From assembly GCF_946479885.1 (NCBI RefSeq), contig NZ_CAMLHM010000002.1:124001-188000 (forward strand): a DNA stretch of 64,000 nucleotides, written 5' to 3'. Below the pieces are notes generated by a model, which worked only from the letters and a program-made list of their open reading frames with translations, was not told the origin of the DNA and made no database searches. Within the stretch, counting starts at the first letter, position 1. Each line of letters opens with the position of its first letter. Below, piece after piece: positions 52,501 to 62,148 of the stretch. The stretch is from an uncultured Devosia sp. (lineage in GTDB: Bacteria; Pseudomonadota; Alphaproteobacteria; Rhizobiales; Devosiaceae). The position numbers and the translations under genes were made by a program.

Positions 52501-52529
52501 ACACCCCCGCCCCGCGGGGGTGTTTTGCT
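52501..52529 (+). terminator. Rho-independent terminator after fliK-flgD
   Basis: ACACCCCCGC / GCGGGGGTGT, 10-bp stem with a 3-base loop (52501-52523), followed by TTTGCTTT. 22 bases past the flgD stop. Confidence 0.9.
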
Positions 52530-52571
52530 TTGGGCGGGCTCAAATCAATACCTTGAAATCCAAGACCATTC

Positions 52572-52577
52572 TTAACC
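52572..52577 (+). promoter_or_regulatory. TTAACC half-site upstream of sciP
   Basis: TTAACC matches the right half of the CtrA consensus TTAA-N7-TTAACC; the left half (TTAA, seven bases upstream) is absent. sciP is CtrA-controlled in Caulobacter, which makes the half-site worth noting. It lies 88 bases before the sciP start. Confidence 0.35.
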
Positions 52578-52659
52578 TGTTGTAAGTTTTCCCTTAGTCG
52601 AAATTTAAGGCTGGTGCCCTACTCTCTTCCTCATATGGTCAGGTTGAGTAGAGAGTAAA

Positions 52660-52938
52660 ATGACCGTACAAATGCGTCCTCGCGTTAAGTACGTTATCGG
52701 TCCGGACGGAAGTCCGCTCACGATCGCAGATCTTCCCCCCGCCAATACGCGGAGGTGGGTCATCCGCCGCAAAGCCGAAGTCGTCGCAGCTGTGCGCGGC
52801 GGGCTGCTCAGCCTCGAAGAGGCGTGCGACCGCTACACCCTGAGCGTCGATGAATTCCTCAATTGGCAGGCCGCCATCGACAAGCATGGTCTGGCAGGTC
52901 TCCGCACAACCTGGATCCAGCACTACCGCGAAGGGTAA
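52660..52938 (+). CDS. sciP: SciP, CtrA-inhibitory protein (DUF1153)
   Basis: 92 residues. The central block YVIGPDGSPLTIADLPP, RRWVIRRKAEVVAAVRGG and LLSLEEACDRYTLSVDEF is nearly the same as in Caulobacter SciP, a helix-turn-helix protein that blocks CtrA-activated transcription in G1. In this organism it likely couples flagellar genes to the cell cycle. Own terminator at 52959. Confidence 0.93.
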   Translation: MTVQMRPRVKYVIGPDGSPLTIADLPPANTRRWVIRRKAEVVAAVRGGLLSLEEACDRYTLSVDEFLNWQAAIDKHGLAGLRTTWIQHYREG

Positions 52939-52958
52939 ATGCTGGCCCAGCCGAATTC

Positions 52959-52988
52959 AAAGCCCGCCGGGGAAACTCGGCGGGCTTT
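52959..52988 (+). terminator. Rho-independent terminator of sciP
   Basis: AAAGCCCGCCG / CGGCGGGCTTT stem (11 bp), 8-base loop, followed by GTGTTTG. 21 bases past the sciP stop. Confidence 0.85.
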
Positions 52989-53156
52989 GTGTTTGTCCGG
53001 TTCCGTATGCCGCTTGGACATCGAGCCTTCGCGTCCAGGCGCCGTTTGGGGCAAATTTGCCACCATCCCGATGCGATCTCGTGGTGGTCGTGCCACCCGC
53101 CTTGGCCGGTGAGGGCAAGTCTGGAACAGTGCCCCAGCACGCTTTGGGGGATAGCC

Positions 53157-54227
53157 ATGCAGGGTATTGAGCTCTCGCGCCGTTTCTACGGCGATATCGT
53201 CCAACCATGGCTGAGCACGGCCGCCCCTGGCCTCCCACACGCCGCCGCGCTGATCGGCTATGGCTCGGAACTGCTGGGCCTCGATGACGAGATGTCCAAG
53301 GACCACAATTGGGGCCCCAGGGTGCATCTGTTCCTGTCGCCCGAGGACTTCGACGCGCATGCCCAGCGCCTGATGGATGCGTTTTCGACCGTCGTTCCCG
53401 ACCAGTTCCTCGGCGAGCCGATCGGCATGCGCAACAGGCCCCACCCGCCGGCGGGCGGCAGGTGGGCCGTAGGTGCCCCGGGACACGGCCTGGAAATTCA
53501 CACCATCGAGGCCAGGCTTGCAGGCGGCCTGGCGCTGGAGTCGGTGGACGCGATTGATTCCCTGCAATGGCTCGGACTGTCCGAGCAAAGGCTGCTCGCT
53601 TTTACCGCCGGCGATGTCTTCCATGATGATGGCGACCGCCTGGGCCGCGTGCGGGCGGCGCTCGAATATTTCCCCCGCGATGTCTGGCTGTACAAGATCG
53701 CGTGCCAGTGGCGGCGGATCGCCGAAGAGCAGGCCTTCGTTGGCCGGGCGGGTATGGTGGGTGACGATCTCGGCTCCCGCGTGATCGCCAGCCGGCTGGC
53801 GCGGGACGTCATGCGCATGGGTTTCCTGCTTGAGCGCCGCTATGCGCCCTATTCGAAATGGTTTGGCAGCGCATTCGCCCGGCTGCCCATCGCCGCCGCG
53901 CTCGCACCCCCATTGGCCAGGACACTGGCCGCCCAGGATTGGAACGAGCGGGGCGAAGCGCTGGCCGCCGCCTATCTCGTCTTGGCGAAGCGCCAGGTGG
54001 CAGACGGCATCGGCAACCGGTTCGAGCCGATCATCGGGCCCTATCACACCCGCCCCTTCGCCACCATCAACGCGGACGACGCGGTTGAGGCAACGGCAGG
54101 CGCGATCGAGGACAGCGCCCTCAAGGCCCTGCCCATCGTCGGCTCGCTCGACCAGGTGACCGACCTGACGCCCGTGCTCGAGGACCCCAGGGCGGCCCAG
54201 CAGATGATGCGTGGCCTGCTCAGCTAG
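53157..54227 (+). CDS. DUF4037-domain protein (nucleotidyltransferase-like)
   Basis: 356 residues from ATG 53157 with GGGGGATAGCC upstream. IGYGSELLGLDDEMSKDHNWGPRVHLFL fits the GS...D(E/D)xSxDH active-site start of nucleotidyltransferase-fold DUF4037 proteins. The rest is helical (AYLVLAKRQVADGIGN, FEPIIGPYHTRPFATI). Function is unknown; minor or no link to flagella. Single transcription unit after the sciP terminator. Confidence 0.85.
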   Translation: MQGIELSRRFYGDIVQPWLSTAAPGLPHAAALIGYGSELLGLDDEMSKDHNWGPRVHLFLSPEDFDAHAQRLMDAFSTVVPDQFLGEPIGMRNRPHPPAGGRWAVGAPGHGLEIHTIEARLAGGLALESVDAIDSLQWLGLSEQRLLAFTAGDVFHDDGDRLGRVRAALEYFPRDVWLYKIACQWRRIAEEQAFVGRAGMVGDDLGSRVIASRLARDVMRMGFLLERRYAPYSKWFGSAFARLPIAAALAPPLARTLAAQDWNERGEALAAAYLVLAKRQVADGIGNRFEPIIGPYHTRPFATINADDAVEATAGAIEDSALKALPIVGSLDQVTDLTPVLEDPRAAQQMMRGLLS

Positions 54228-54237
54228 GACGCCTGCC

Positions 54238-54630
54238 CTATTGCGCCGGCGCGGTCGAGAAGGTGGCGAGATAGGCGATGACGTTGGCGACGTCCGCGGG
54301 GTCGCGATAGCCGGTAAAGGCCATGCTCGAGCCATTGACCACGCTGCGCGGCTTGGCGATGAACTTGGCGAGTGTCTCGACATCCCAGACCACCCCGGCC
54401 TGCCCTGCCTCGAGCATGGCGTCCGAATAGGCGAAGCCATCGAGCGAGGCTGCCGGGCGGTCGATTATGTCGGTGAGGTCGGGGCCATTCTTGGGCTCTT
54501 GCCCGCCTATCGAATGGCACATTGCGCATCGCTCGACGAAATTCTGCTCGCCGAGCACGGCATCGCCCTGGGCCAAAGCCCCACCGGCGCTCAAAATGAG
54601 CGTCCCTGCACAAATTGCGATACGACCCAT
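54238..54630 (-). CDS. Exported c-type cytochrome (single heme)
   Basis: 130 residues. Signal peptide (IAICAGTLILSAGGALAQ), heme-attachment CAMCH with axial His, and likely axial Met in NGSSMAFTGY. Cytochrome c class I size. Periplasmic electron carrier; its partner is unknown. ATG 54630. Confidence 0.9.
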   Translation of the reverse strand: MGRIAICAGTLILSAGGALAQGDAVLGEQNFVERCAMCHSIGGQEPKNGPDLTDIIDRPAASLDGFAYSDAMLEAGQAGVVWDVETLAKFIAKPRSVVNGSSMAFTGYRDPADVANVIAYLATFSTAPAQ

Positions 54631-54860
54631 CTCACCACCTCCCTGACCTGGCCTCGCGACCGAAATCAGCTCCCGGTTCGTCGGGGCATTGCGCCAAATT
54701 GTAGTGCAGCCGGGCACCGACACCAAGTCACAAAGCCCCGCTTCCGGTGCCCGGGCGCCGACGAGCCTGGCTCCGGCAGAACACTGTCCATGCGGCTGAA
54801 CGACGGCCGTGTGACCGATGGCCAGCCGCACAGGCAGTAGGTCGGCGGCAAGCCCCGATT

Positions 54861-55718
54861 TTAAGCGGCAGCGGACGCCAGGTTGGCCGTGAGAATGTCG
54901 CGGAGGTCCTGCGGCTCGCGGCCGGCGAGTTTTTCGACATCGCCGGTGACGACATCGAAGGCCCCGGCGACGAAATCGCGCTGGATGTCGACAATGGCAT
55001 TGATGACGAAATCGGGCAGGCCCATCTGTGCCATGCCGCCCTGCAGGGCCGCGACCGGGATGGCGGCGAAGCCAATCTGCTTGCCAAGGATGTCCGAGAC
55101 CAGCGCGGCACGCTCGGCGCCGGTGTAGCTCCTGGGGCCCGTGGCGTTGTAGATCGCGCCGACATGGCCCTCGCCCAGCACGATGCCGGCCGCGGCGGCC
55201 GCCACATCGTCGCGACCGACAAAGGCCACCTTGTTCTCGGCAAATCCGGTCAGGACGCCCGATTGGGCCGCCGACTGGGCCTCCTGCGCCAGGGCCTCGG
55301 CATAGTAGTTCATGCGCAGGATCGTCCACTGCGGCGCCGACTGGATCAGGGCCCGCTCGCCGCGCCAGTAGCTGGCGCCAATGGCCGGCTCAGCCTGCTC
55401 GCGCGTGCCGGTGGCCGAGAGCAGCACGATATGCTGGACGCCCGCGGCAACGGCGGCCGCGATGGCGGCCTCGTTCTGCGAACCGCGCATGCCCGGACGC
55501 AGGTCGGCGGTCGGAATGAGGATGACCTTGTCGAGGCCCGCATAGGCCGTGGCCAAGGTCTCGGGCCGGTCATAGTCGCCGACGCGGCCTTCCACGCCCT
55601 CCGACGAGGCAGGGGTGCGGGAGATAGCGACGATCCTGTGACCCTGGTTGCGGGCCACAAGCTCGCGCACGATAGCCTGGCCAAGCTTGCCGCTGGCGCC
55701 GCTGACACCGATATTCAT
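54861..55718 (-). CDS. NmrA/QorB-like NAD(P)H-binding reductase
   Basis: 285 residues. N-terminal MNIGVSGASGKLGQAIVREL gives the GxxGxxG dinucleotide motif, then SRTPASSEGVEGRVGDYDRP, LLSATGTREQ and an extended C-terminal part, as in atypical SDRs such as QorB (quinone reductase 2). Cytoplasmic. Divergent from an HxlR regulator, the common arrangement for quinone or electrophile-responsive reductases. Confidence 0.88.
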   Translation of the reverse strand: MNIGVSGASGKLGQAIVRELVARNQGHRIVAISRTPASSEGVEGRVGDYDRPETLATAYAGLDKVILIPTADLRPGMRGSQNEAAIAAAVAAGVQHIVLLSATGTREQAEPAIGASYWRGERALIQSAPQWTILRMNYYAEALAQEAQSAAQSGVLTGFAENKVAFVGRDDVAAAAAGIVLGEGHVGAIYNATGPRSYTGAERAALVSDILGKQIGFAAIPVAALQGGMAQMGLPDFVINAIVDIQRDFVAGAFDVVTGDVEKLAGREPQDLRDILTANLASAAA

Positions 55719-55804
55719 GATTGAACCTTCCGTTACGCTCCATTAGTGCGTAGCGATATGAAGGTTCGTTTTGGGACGCGCAAGAACGCACGTTGTCGAG
55801 CGTC

Positions 55805-55822
55805 ACGCACCCGCAAGTGCGT
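55805..55822. promoter_or_regulatory. HxlR-type operator dyad
   Basis: ACGCAC-ccgcaa-GTGCGT at 55805-55822, and a related AGTGCGTA copy at 55745-55752 in the same divergent gap (the right half of the dyad is AGTGCGTA at 55816-55823). Candidate binding sites for the HxlR protein encoded at 55836. Confidence 0.6.
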
Positions 55823-55835
55823 ATTGGAGCGGTGA

Positions 55836-56234
55836 ATGGCACAGCCGAAACTGACGCTGGTTGAACTGGACTACGCCGCCGAGGGCGAGGCGAACTGCAA
55901 GGCGCTGGGCCAGATTTTCGAGCGCATCGGCGACAAGTGGACGATCATGATCGTGGGCGTGCTGTCGCATGGGCCGATGCGATTCAACGCCCTGCAACGG
56001 GCCATCCCGGGCCTGTCGCACAAGATGCTGACGACGACGCTGCGCGGCCTGGAGCGCGATGGCCTGGTCACGCGCACCGCTTTCGCGACCATCCCGCCCC
56101 GCGTGGATTATGAGCTGACCGAACAGGGCCGGTCGCTGCACGAACCGCTGCTGACCCTGGCCACGTGGGCGCGAGCCCAGCAGCCCTATATCGAAGGCGC
56201 AAGGAAGACGTTCGACGAGCGCAGCGCCGACTAG
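55836..56234 (+). CDS. HxlR-family transcriptional regulator
   Basis: 132 residues, winged-helix. CKALGQIFERIGDKWTIMIVGVLSHGPMRFNAL and LSHKMLTTTLRGLERDGLV are the HxlR core, with Cys near residue 21 that could be redox-active. Divergent from the QorB-like reductase, its likely target. Confidence 0.93.
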   Translation: MAQPKLTLVELDYAAEGEANCKALGQIFERIGDKWTIMIVGVLSHGPMRFNALQRAIPGLSHKMLTTTLRGLERDGLVTRTAFATIPPRVDYELTEQGRSLHEPLLTLATWARAQQPYIEGARKTFDERSAD

Positions 56235-56251
56235 CCTGCGGGGCGCGACGC

Positions 56252-56869
56252 CTAAGGCGTTTCCGGCCCCATCCACCTTGCCCCGGCCTCGCGGCTCATC
56301 AGCCGTTCGTAATAGTCCGCAACGGCAGGCAATTCCTTCTTGTCCATCGGGATCGACATCCAGCGATGCACCGAGAGGCCCAGCGCGATGTCGGCGATGG
56401 AGAAGCCGGCGCCGATATAGCCGGTATTCGCCCCAACCAGCGCGGCCTCGAGGATGTCCATCTTGGCGGTCCACCGGGCCATCGATTCGGCGACCTTTGC
56501 CGGGTCGTCGTAGCCGGGCGTCTTGCGGATCAGGGCGTTGAGCGCGTAACCCCAGGGCGGATTGAGCTCCGTCGCCTGCCAGCCCAGCCATTGCAATGCC
56601 AGCGCCCGAAGTTCCAACTGTTCGGGCAGCAGCCCGCCCTCGCACTCGGCGAGGTAGATCAGGATGGCGTTGCTCTCCCACAGCACGAAGCCGCCCTCGA
56701 TCAACACCGGCACCTGCCCATTGGGATTGAGATCGAGGAATTCGGGCACTTTGGGGTCGCGCAGCGGCAGGCCCCAATCCTCGCGCTCGTAGCCAAGCCC
56801 CAGTTCATCGAGCGCCCACAGCACCTTGCGCACGTTGATCGAGGTCACCCGCCCCAGAACCCTAGGCAT
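56252..56869 (-). CDS. Glutathione S-transferase family protein
   Basis: 205 residues. Thioredoxin-fold N-terminal domain (VTSINVRKVLWALDELGLGYE), the loop NPNGQVPVLIEGGFVLWESNAIL with Pro and Glu-Ser for glutathione, and an all-helical C-terminal domain. Convergent with the HxlR gene. Detoxification role expected. Confidence 0.93.
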   Translation of the reverse strand: MPRVLGRVTSINVRKVLWALDELGLGYEREDWGLPLRDPKVPEFLDLNPNGQVPVLIEGGFVLWESNAILIYLAECEGGLLPEQLELRALALQWLGWQATELNPPWGYALNALIRKTPGYDDPAKVAESMARWTAKMDILEAALVGANTGYIGAGFSIADIALGLSVHRWMSIPMDKKELPAVADYYERLMSREAGARWMGPETP

Positions 56870-56933
56870 CGCTTCATCCTTCCTTTACCGCGCCCGGCAT
56901 TTTCTGCCGGAATTTGCAAACTGCTACCAGTAG

Positions 56934-56952
56934 TTAAGACATTCTTTACCAT
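56934..56952 (+). promoter_or_regulatory. CtrA-like box upstream of fliF
   Basis: TTAAGACATTCTTTACCAT is one base from the CtrA consensus TTAA-N7-TTAACCAT (the third base of the right half is T instead of A). It lies 75-93 bases before the fliF start. CtrA activates early flagellar operons in alphaproteobacteria, so this would link the locus to the cell cycle. Confidence 0.65.
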
Positions 56953-57026
56953 CAGCTAGGTAATTTTTGCCCAGCGGCCTCCACGCGCGTTGCGTTGGCA
57001 TGGTCACCCTCCAATCGAGTGCCGGC

Positions 57027-58655
57027 GTGGACAATTTAACCCAGCTGATCAACCGCATAGGCCTGCCTCGGCTGGCCGCTATGGCGGTCGTGGCCGTGAT
57101 GCTGCTCGGCTTCTTCGGCTTCCTGATCATGCGGGCGCAGACGCCGAATCTGGCCCCGCTCTATACCGGCCTCAGCCTCGAAGACTCTTCGGCAATTGTG
57201 ACCGAACTGCAGACGCTCAACATTCCGTTCGAGCTGCGCGGCGAGGGCGACACGATCCTGATCCCGCGCGACCAGATCACCACCACCCGCATGACGCTGG
57301 CCGGCTCGGGCCTGCCGCAGCGCGGCCAGGTCGGCTACGAGATCTTCGACCAGCAGTCGACGCTGGGCGCCACCAGCTTCGTGCAGAACCTCAACAATGT
57401 CCGCGCCCTCGAAGGCGAACTGGCCCGCACCATCGGCTCGCTGACCCGCATCAAGTCGGCCCGCGTGCACCTCGTGCTGCCCGAGCGCGAACTGTTCCGT
57501 CGCGAGCGCACCGATCCCTCCGCCTCCATCGTGCTGTCGGTGCGCGGCGAACTGGCCGCCGGCGAAATCCGCGCCATCCAGCACCTGGTGGCCTCCGCCA
57601 TCGAAGGCCTCACCCCCACCCGCGTCTCCATCGTCGACGATCAGGGGAACCTCCTCGCTTCCGGCAGCGGCGACGACGAGCAGAGCGCCATGGCCGGCGA
57701 GGCTGCCGAGCGCACCCTGGGCTTCGAGAACCGCCTGCGCACCCGCGTCGAAGACATGCTGGCCAACGTCGTCGGCGCCGGCCGTGCCCGCGTCGAAGTC
57801 AGCGCCGAGGTCGACTACAACCGCTCGACCACCACCCAGGAAACCTTCGACCCGGAAAGCCAGGTCGTCCGCTCCAGCCAGGTCCGCGAGACGGAAAACC
57901 TGACGGCCGGCGCCAATGGCCAGGTGACCGTGGCCAACGAGCTGCCGGGCGCATCGCAGAATACCGGTGGCGCCGGCGCCTCCGAACAGGGCACCTCGAG
58001 CGAGGAAGTCACCAATTACGAGATTTCCAAGACCACCCAGACGGCCGTCACCGAAGCCGGCGCCATCAAGCGCCTGTCGGTTGCCGTGGTGGTCGATGGC
58101 GTCTATTCGTCCGACCAGAATGGCGACCCGGTCTATGCCCCGCGCAGCGCCGACGAAATCGCCCAGATCCTGACCCTGGTCCGCTCCGCCGTCGGCTATT
58201 CGCAGGCCCGCGGCGACAGCGTCGAAGTGGTCAACATGCAGTTTGCCGAGCGGCCCGAACTGGCCGTGCCCGGCACCGACGCCGCCGGCGGCCTGCTCGA
58301 CTTCACCCGCGACGACCTGATGAACGGCGCCGAAATGGCCGTGACCCTGCTGATCGCTCTGGCGCTGGTCTTCTTCGTCATGCGCCCGCTGCTCAAGAAG
58401 GTCATAACCCCCGAAAGCCAGCCGCTGGCTCTGCCCTCGGCCGCCGAACTGGGCCATCACGGCGTGCTTGGCGCCAATGGTAACGTCATAGCGGAACCCG
58501 AAGAGCCCAAGGACAAGACCCCGGCCTGGGTCACCAACGCCAAGTCGATGGGCGAGACCCAGCTCCAGACCCTCAAAACCGTCGGCAACCTCGTCGAAGA
58601 AAATCCCAAGCAGGCCGCGCTGATCGTGCGCGACTGGCTGGGTAGTGCAGCGTAA
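57027..58655 (+). CDS. fliF: Flagellar MS-ring protein FliF
   Basis: About 542 residues. GTG 57027 begins the conserved [20 protein letters not shown] 57000 is an alternative and neither has a strong ribosome site. Membrane helices near residues 20-40 and near 445-465, with the ring-building region ([28 protein letters not shown]) between them. The C-terminal cytoplasmic tail contacts FliG. A fliG start follows 5 bases after its stop. First gene of fliF-G-H-N-flbD-flhA. Confidence 0.93.
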   Translation: MDNLTQLINRIGLPRLAAMAVVAVMLLGFFGFLIMRAQTPNLAPLYTGLSLEDSSAIVTELQTLNIPFELRGEGDTILIPRDQITTTRMTLAGSGLPQRGQVGYEIFDQQSTLGATSFVQNLNNVRALEGELARTIGSLTRIKSARVHLVLPERELFRRERTDPSASIVLSVRGELAAGEIRAIQHLVASAIEGLTPTRVSIVDDQGNLLASGSGDDEQSAMAGEAAERTLGFENRLRTRVEDMLANVVGAGRARVEVSAEVDYNRSTTTQETFDPESQVVRSSQVRETENLTAGANGQVTVANELPGASQNTGGAGASEQGTSSEEVTNYEISKTTQTAVTEAGAIKRLSVAVVVDGVYSSDQNGDPVYAPRSADEIAQILTLVRSAVGYSQARGDSVEVVNMQFAERPELAVPGTDAAGGLLDFTRDDLMNGAEMAVTLLIALALVFFVMRPLLKKVITPESQPLALPSAAELGHHGVLGANGNVIAEPEEPKDKTPAWVTNAKSMGETQLQTLKTVGNLVEENPKQAALIVRDWLGSAA

Positions 58656-58660
58656 CCGCC

Positions 58661-59752
58661 ATGGCCGTCGTTTCCCAATCCGCAGAAAAACCAGACCTTC
58701 CGACCACCGTCGCAGCGGGCAAGCAGCTTGTCGTCGGCAACGATGCGTCGAACCAGCGCGTGCTCAAGGGCGACGAAAAGGCCGCCGCCCTGCTGCTGGC
58801 CCTGGGCCCGGACTATGGTCGCCCGATCTTCGACGAGCTCGATGAGCTCGAGGTCAAGCAGTTGAGCCGCGCCATGGTGCGCCTGGGCCCCATCACCCAG
58901 GAAATGCTCGACGACCTGATGATCGAGTTCGTCACCACCATTTCCTCCAATGGCTCCCTGTCGGGCAATACCGACTCGACCGAGCGGCTGCTGCTCAGCT
59001 TTTTGTCGGCCGACAAGGTCGACGCCATCATGGAAGAAATCCGCGGTCCGGCTGGCCGCAACATGTGGGAGAAGCTGTCCAACGTGCAGGCCGACGTGCT
59101 CGCCGCCTATCTCAAGAACGAGTATCCGCAGACCATCGCCGTGGTGCTCTCCAAGATCGCCACCGACCACGCCTCGCGTGTCCTGGCCGTGCTGCCCGAA
59201 GAGCTGGCCATGGATGTGGTGCAGCGCATGCTGGGCCTCGACCCGGTGCAGAAGGAAATCCTCGAAAAGATCGAGACCACCCTGCGCACCGAATTCATGT
59301 CGACGCTGAACCACAGCAAGCGCCGCGACAGCCACGAGCAGATGGCCGAAATCTTCAACAGCTTCGATCGCCAGACCGAAGCGCGCTTCATCACCACGCT
59401 CGAAGAGCACAGCCGCGACGATGCCGAGCGCATCAAGTCGCTGATGTTCACCTTCGAGGACCTGGCCAAGCTCGAATCCTCGGCCATCCAGACCCTGCTG
59501 ACCAAGATGGACAAGAAGGAACTGGCCATGGCGCTCAAGGGCGCCAACGAAAGCGTCAAGGAAACCTTCTTCAAGAACATGTCGGGCCGCACGGCCAAGC
59601 TGCTCAAGGACGATATGGAAGTCATGGGCCCAGTGCGCCTCAAGGATGTCGACGAAGCCCAGGGCCGCATGGTCTCCACGGCCAAGGATCTCGCCGCCAA
59701 GGGCGAAATCCTGATCATGAAGTCCAAAGCCGACGACCAGATGGTGGCATAA
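58661..59752 (+). CDS. fliG: Flagellar motor switch protein FliG
   Basis: 363 residues: N-terminal domain ([14 protein letters not shown]), middle domain ([13 protein letters not shown], then [12 protein letters not shown]) and C-terminal torque-generating domain ([21 protein letters not shown]). Sits on the MS ring and contacts the stator. Close spacing to fliF and fliH (3 bases). Confidence 0.96.
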   Translation: MAVVSQSAEKPDLPTTVAAGKQLVVGNDASNQRVLKGDEKAAALLLALGPDYGRPIFDELDELEVKQLSRAMVRLGPITQEMLDDLMIEFVTTISSNGSLSGNTDSTERLLLSFLSADKVDAIMEEIRGPAGRNMWEKLSNVQADVLAAYLKNEYPQTIAVVLSKIATDHASRVLAVLPEELAMDVVQRMLGLDPVQKEILEKIETTLRTEFMSTLNHSKRRDSHEQMAEIFNSFDRQTEARFITTLEEHSRDDAERIKSLMFTFEDLAKLESSAIQTLLTKMDKKELAMALKGANESVKETFFKNMSGRTAKLLKDDMEVMGPVRLKDVDEAQGRMVSTAKDLAAKGEILIMKSKADDQMVA

Positions 59753-59755
59753 CCC

Positions 59756-60412
59756 ATGACACCCTCGCCCGCCCGCTTCACTTTCGACCTCGATCTCGGC
59801 AAGCGCACGACGCCCACGGCGCCGCCCGAGCCAACCATGCCCGAGCGCCTGGTCGCCCAGCTCCTGGCGCAGGCGCGCGAGGAGGCCTATGCCGAAGGCG
59901 TGGCCGCCGGCGAACGCAACGCCACAGCCGTTGCCGCCCAGACCCTGGCCGCCGCCGCCGGCACCCTGGCGACGCAGAGCGCCGAGATGGCCGCTGCCCT
60001 CGATGACGCCACGGCCCAGGCCCGGCGTGAAGCGGTCGAACTGGCCGCCAGCATCGGCCGCAAGCTGGCTTTGCATCTGCTCGCCCGCTACCCCACGGTC
60101 GAACTCGATGCGCTGATCGGGGAATGCATGCATAGCCTCAGCGGCGTGCCGCACCTGGTGGTGCGCTGCCATCCCACCATTGCCGACGGCATTCGCGACG
60201 TCGCCACTGCCCACATGCAGACCTCGGGCTTTGCCGGGCGGCTGGTGGTGATGGGCGATCCCGAACTGCGGCTGGGTGACGGCCGCCTCGAATGGGTCGA
60301 TGGCGGGCTGGTGCGCGATATCGGCGCCGTCGCCAAGGACATCGACCTCAAGATTTCAGCCTATCTCGCCGCCCGCGGCGGACAGGCCAAGCAGCAGGAG
60401 AGCGACCATTGA
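59756..60412 (+). CDS. fliH: Flagellar assembly protein FliH
   Basis: 218 residues. Central Ala-rich helical region (QLLAQAREEAYAEGVAAGERN) as in FliH coiled coils, and a C-terminal export-apparatus-binding domain (FAGRLVVMGDPELRLGDGRLEW). Regulator of the FliI ATPase of the export system. Overlaps the next start (TTGA). Confidence 0.88.
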   Translation: MTPSPARFTFDLDLGKRTTPTAPPEPTMPERLVAQLLAQAREEAYAEGVAAGERNATAVAAQTLAAAAGTLATQSAEMAAALDDATAQARREAVELAASIGRKLALHLLARYPTVELDALIGECMHSLSGVPHLVVRCHPTIADGIRDVATAHMQTSGFAGRLVVMGDPELRLGDGRLEWVDGGLVRDIGAVAKDIDLKISAYLAARGGQAKQQESDH

Positions 60413-60762
60413 GCGCTTCCGAACCCGGCGACGACGACATCACCATGCAGGAAGGTATCTCCTTTGAGGAGATGCTGCCCCCCGAGCGCGCCGACGGCCC
60501 GCAGGCCCATGTCGAACGCAACGCCGCCGATCTCGAGGCGGTGTTCGACGTTCCCGTCCGCATCTCGGTCGTGCTCGGCCGCACCAAGATGCCGGTGAGC
60601 GAGCTGCTGCGCCTCGATACCGGCACCGTTATCGAACTCGACCGCCAGGTTGGCGAAGCGGTCGAAATCTTCGTCAATGATCGTCTCGTCGCCCGTGGTG
60701 AAATCGTGCTGGTAGAAAACAAGCTCGGCGTCACCATGACCGAAATCATCAAACCACAGTAA
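60409..60762 (+). CDS. fliN: Flagellar motor switch protein FliN
   Basis: 117 residues from TTG 60409, which overlaps the fliH stop and has an AGGAG eight bases upstream. C-terminal SpoA-type domain: [60 protein letters not shown]-ring component. The N-terminal ~45 residues are acidic and variable. Confidence 0.92.
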   Translation: MSASEPGDDDITMQEGISFEEMLPPERADGPQAHVERNAADLEAVFDVPVRISVVLGRTKMPVSELLRLDTGTVIELDRQVGEAVEIFVNDRLVARGEIVLVENKLGVTMTEIIKPQ

Positions 60763-60773
60763 GGGAGGCCAGG

Positions 60774-62141
<1,368 letters not shown>

Positions 62142-62148
62142 AACTTAG

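Noticed and set aside
58457..60214. 585-codon open frame on the minus strand
   Set aside because: Antisense to fliG and fliH; His/Gly-rich shadow composition.
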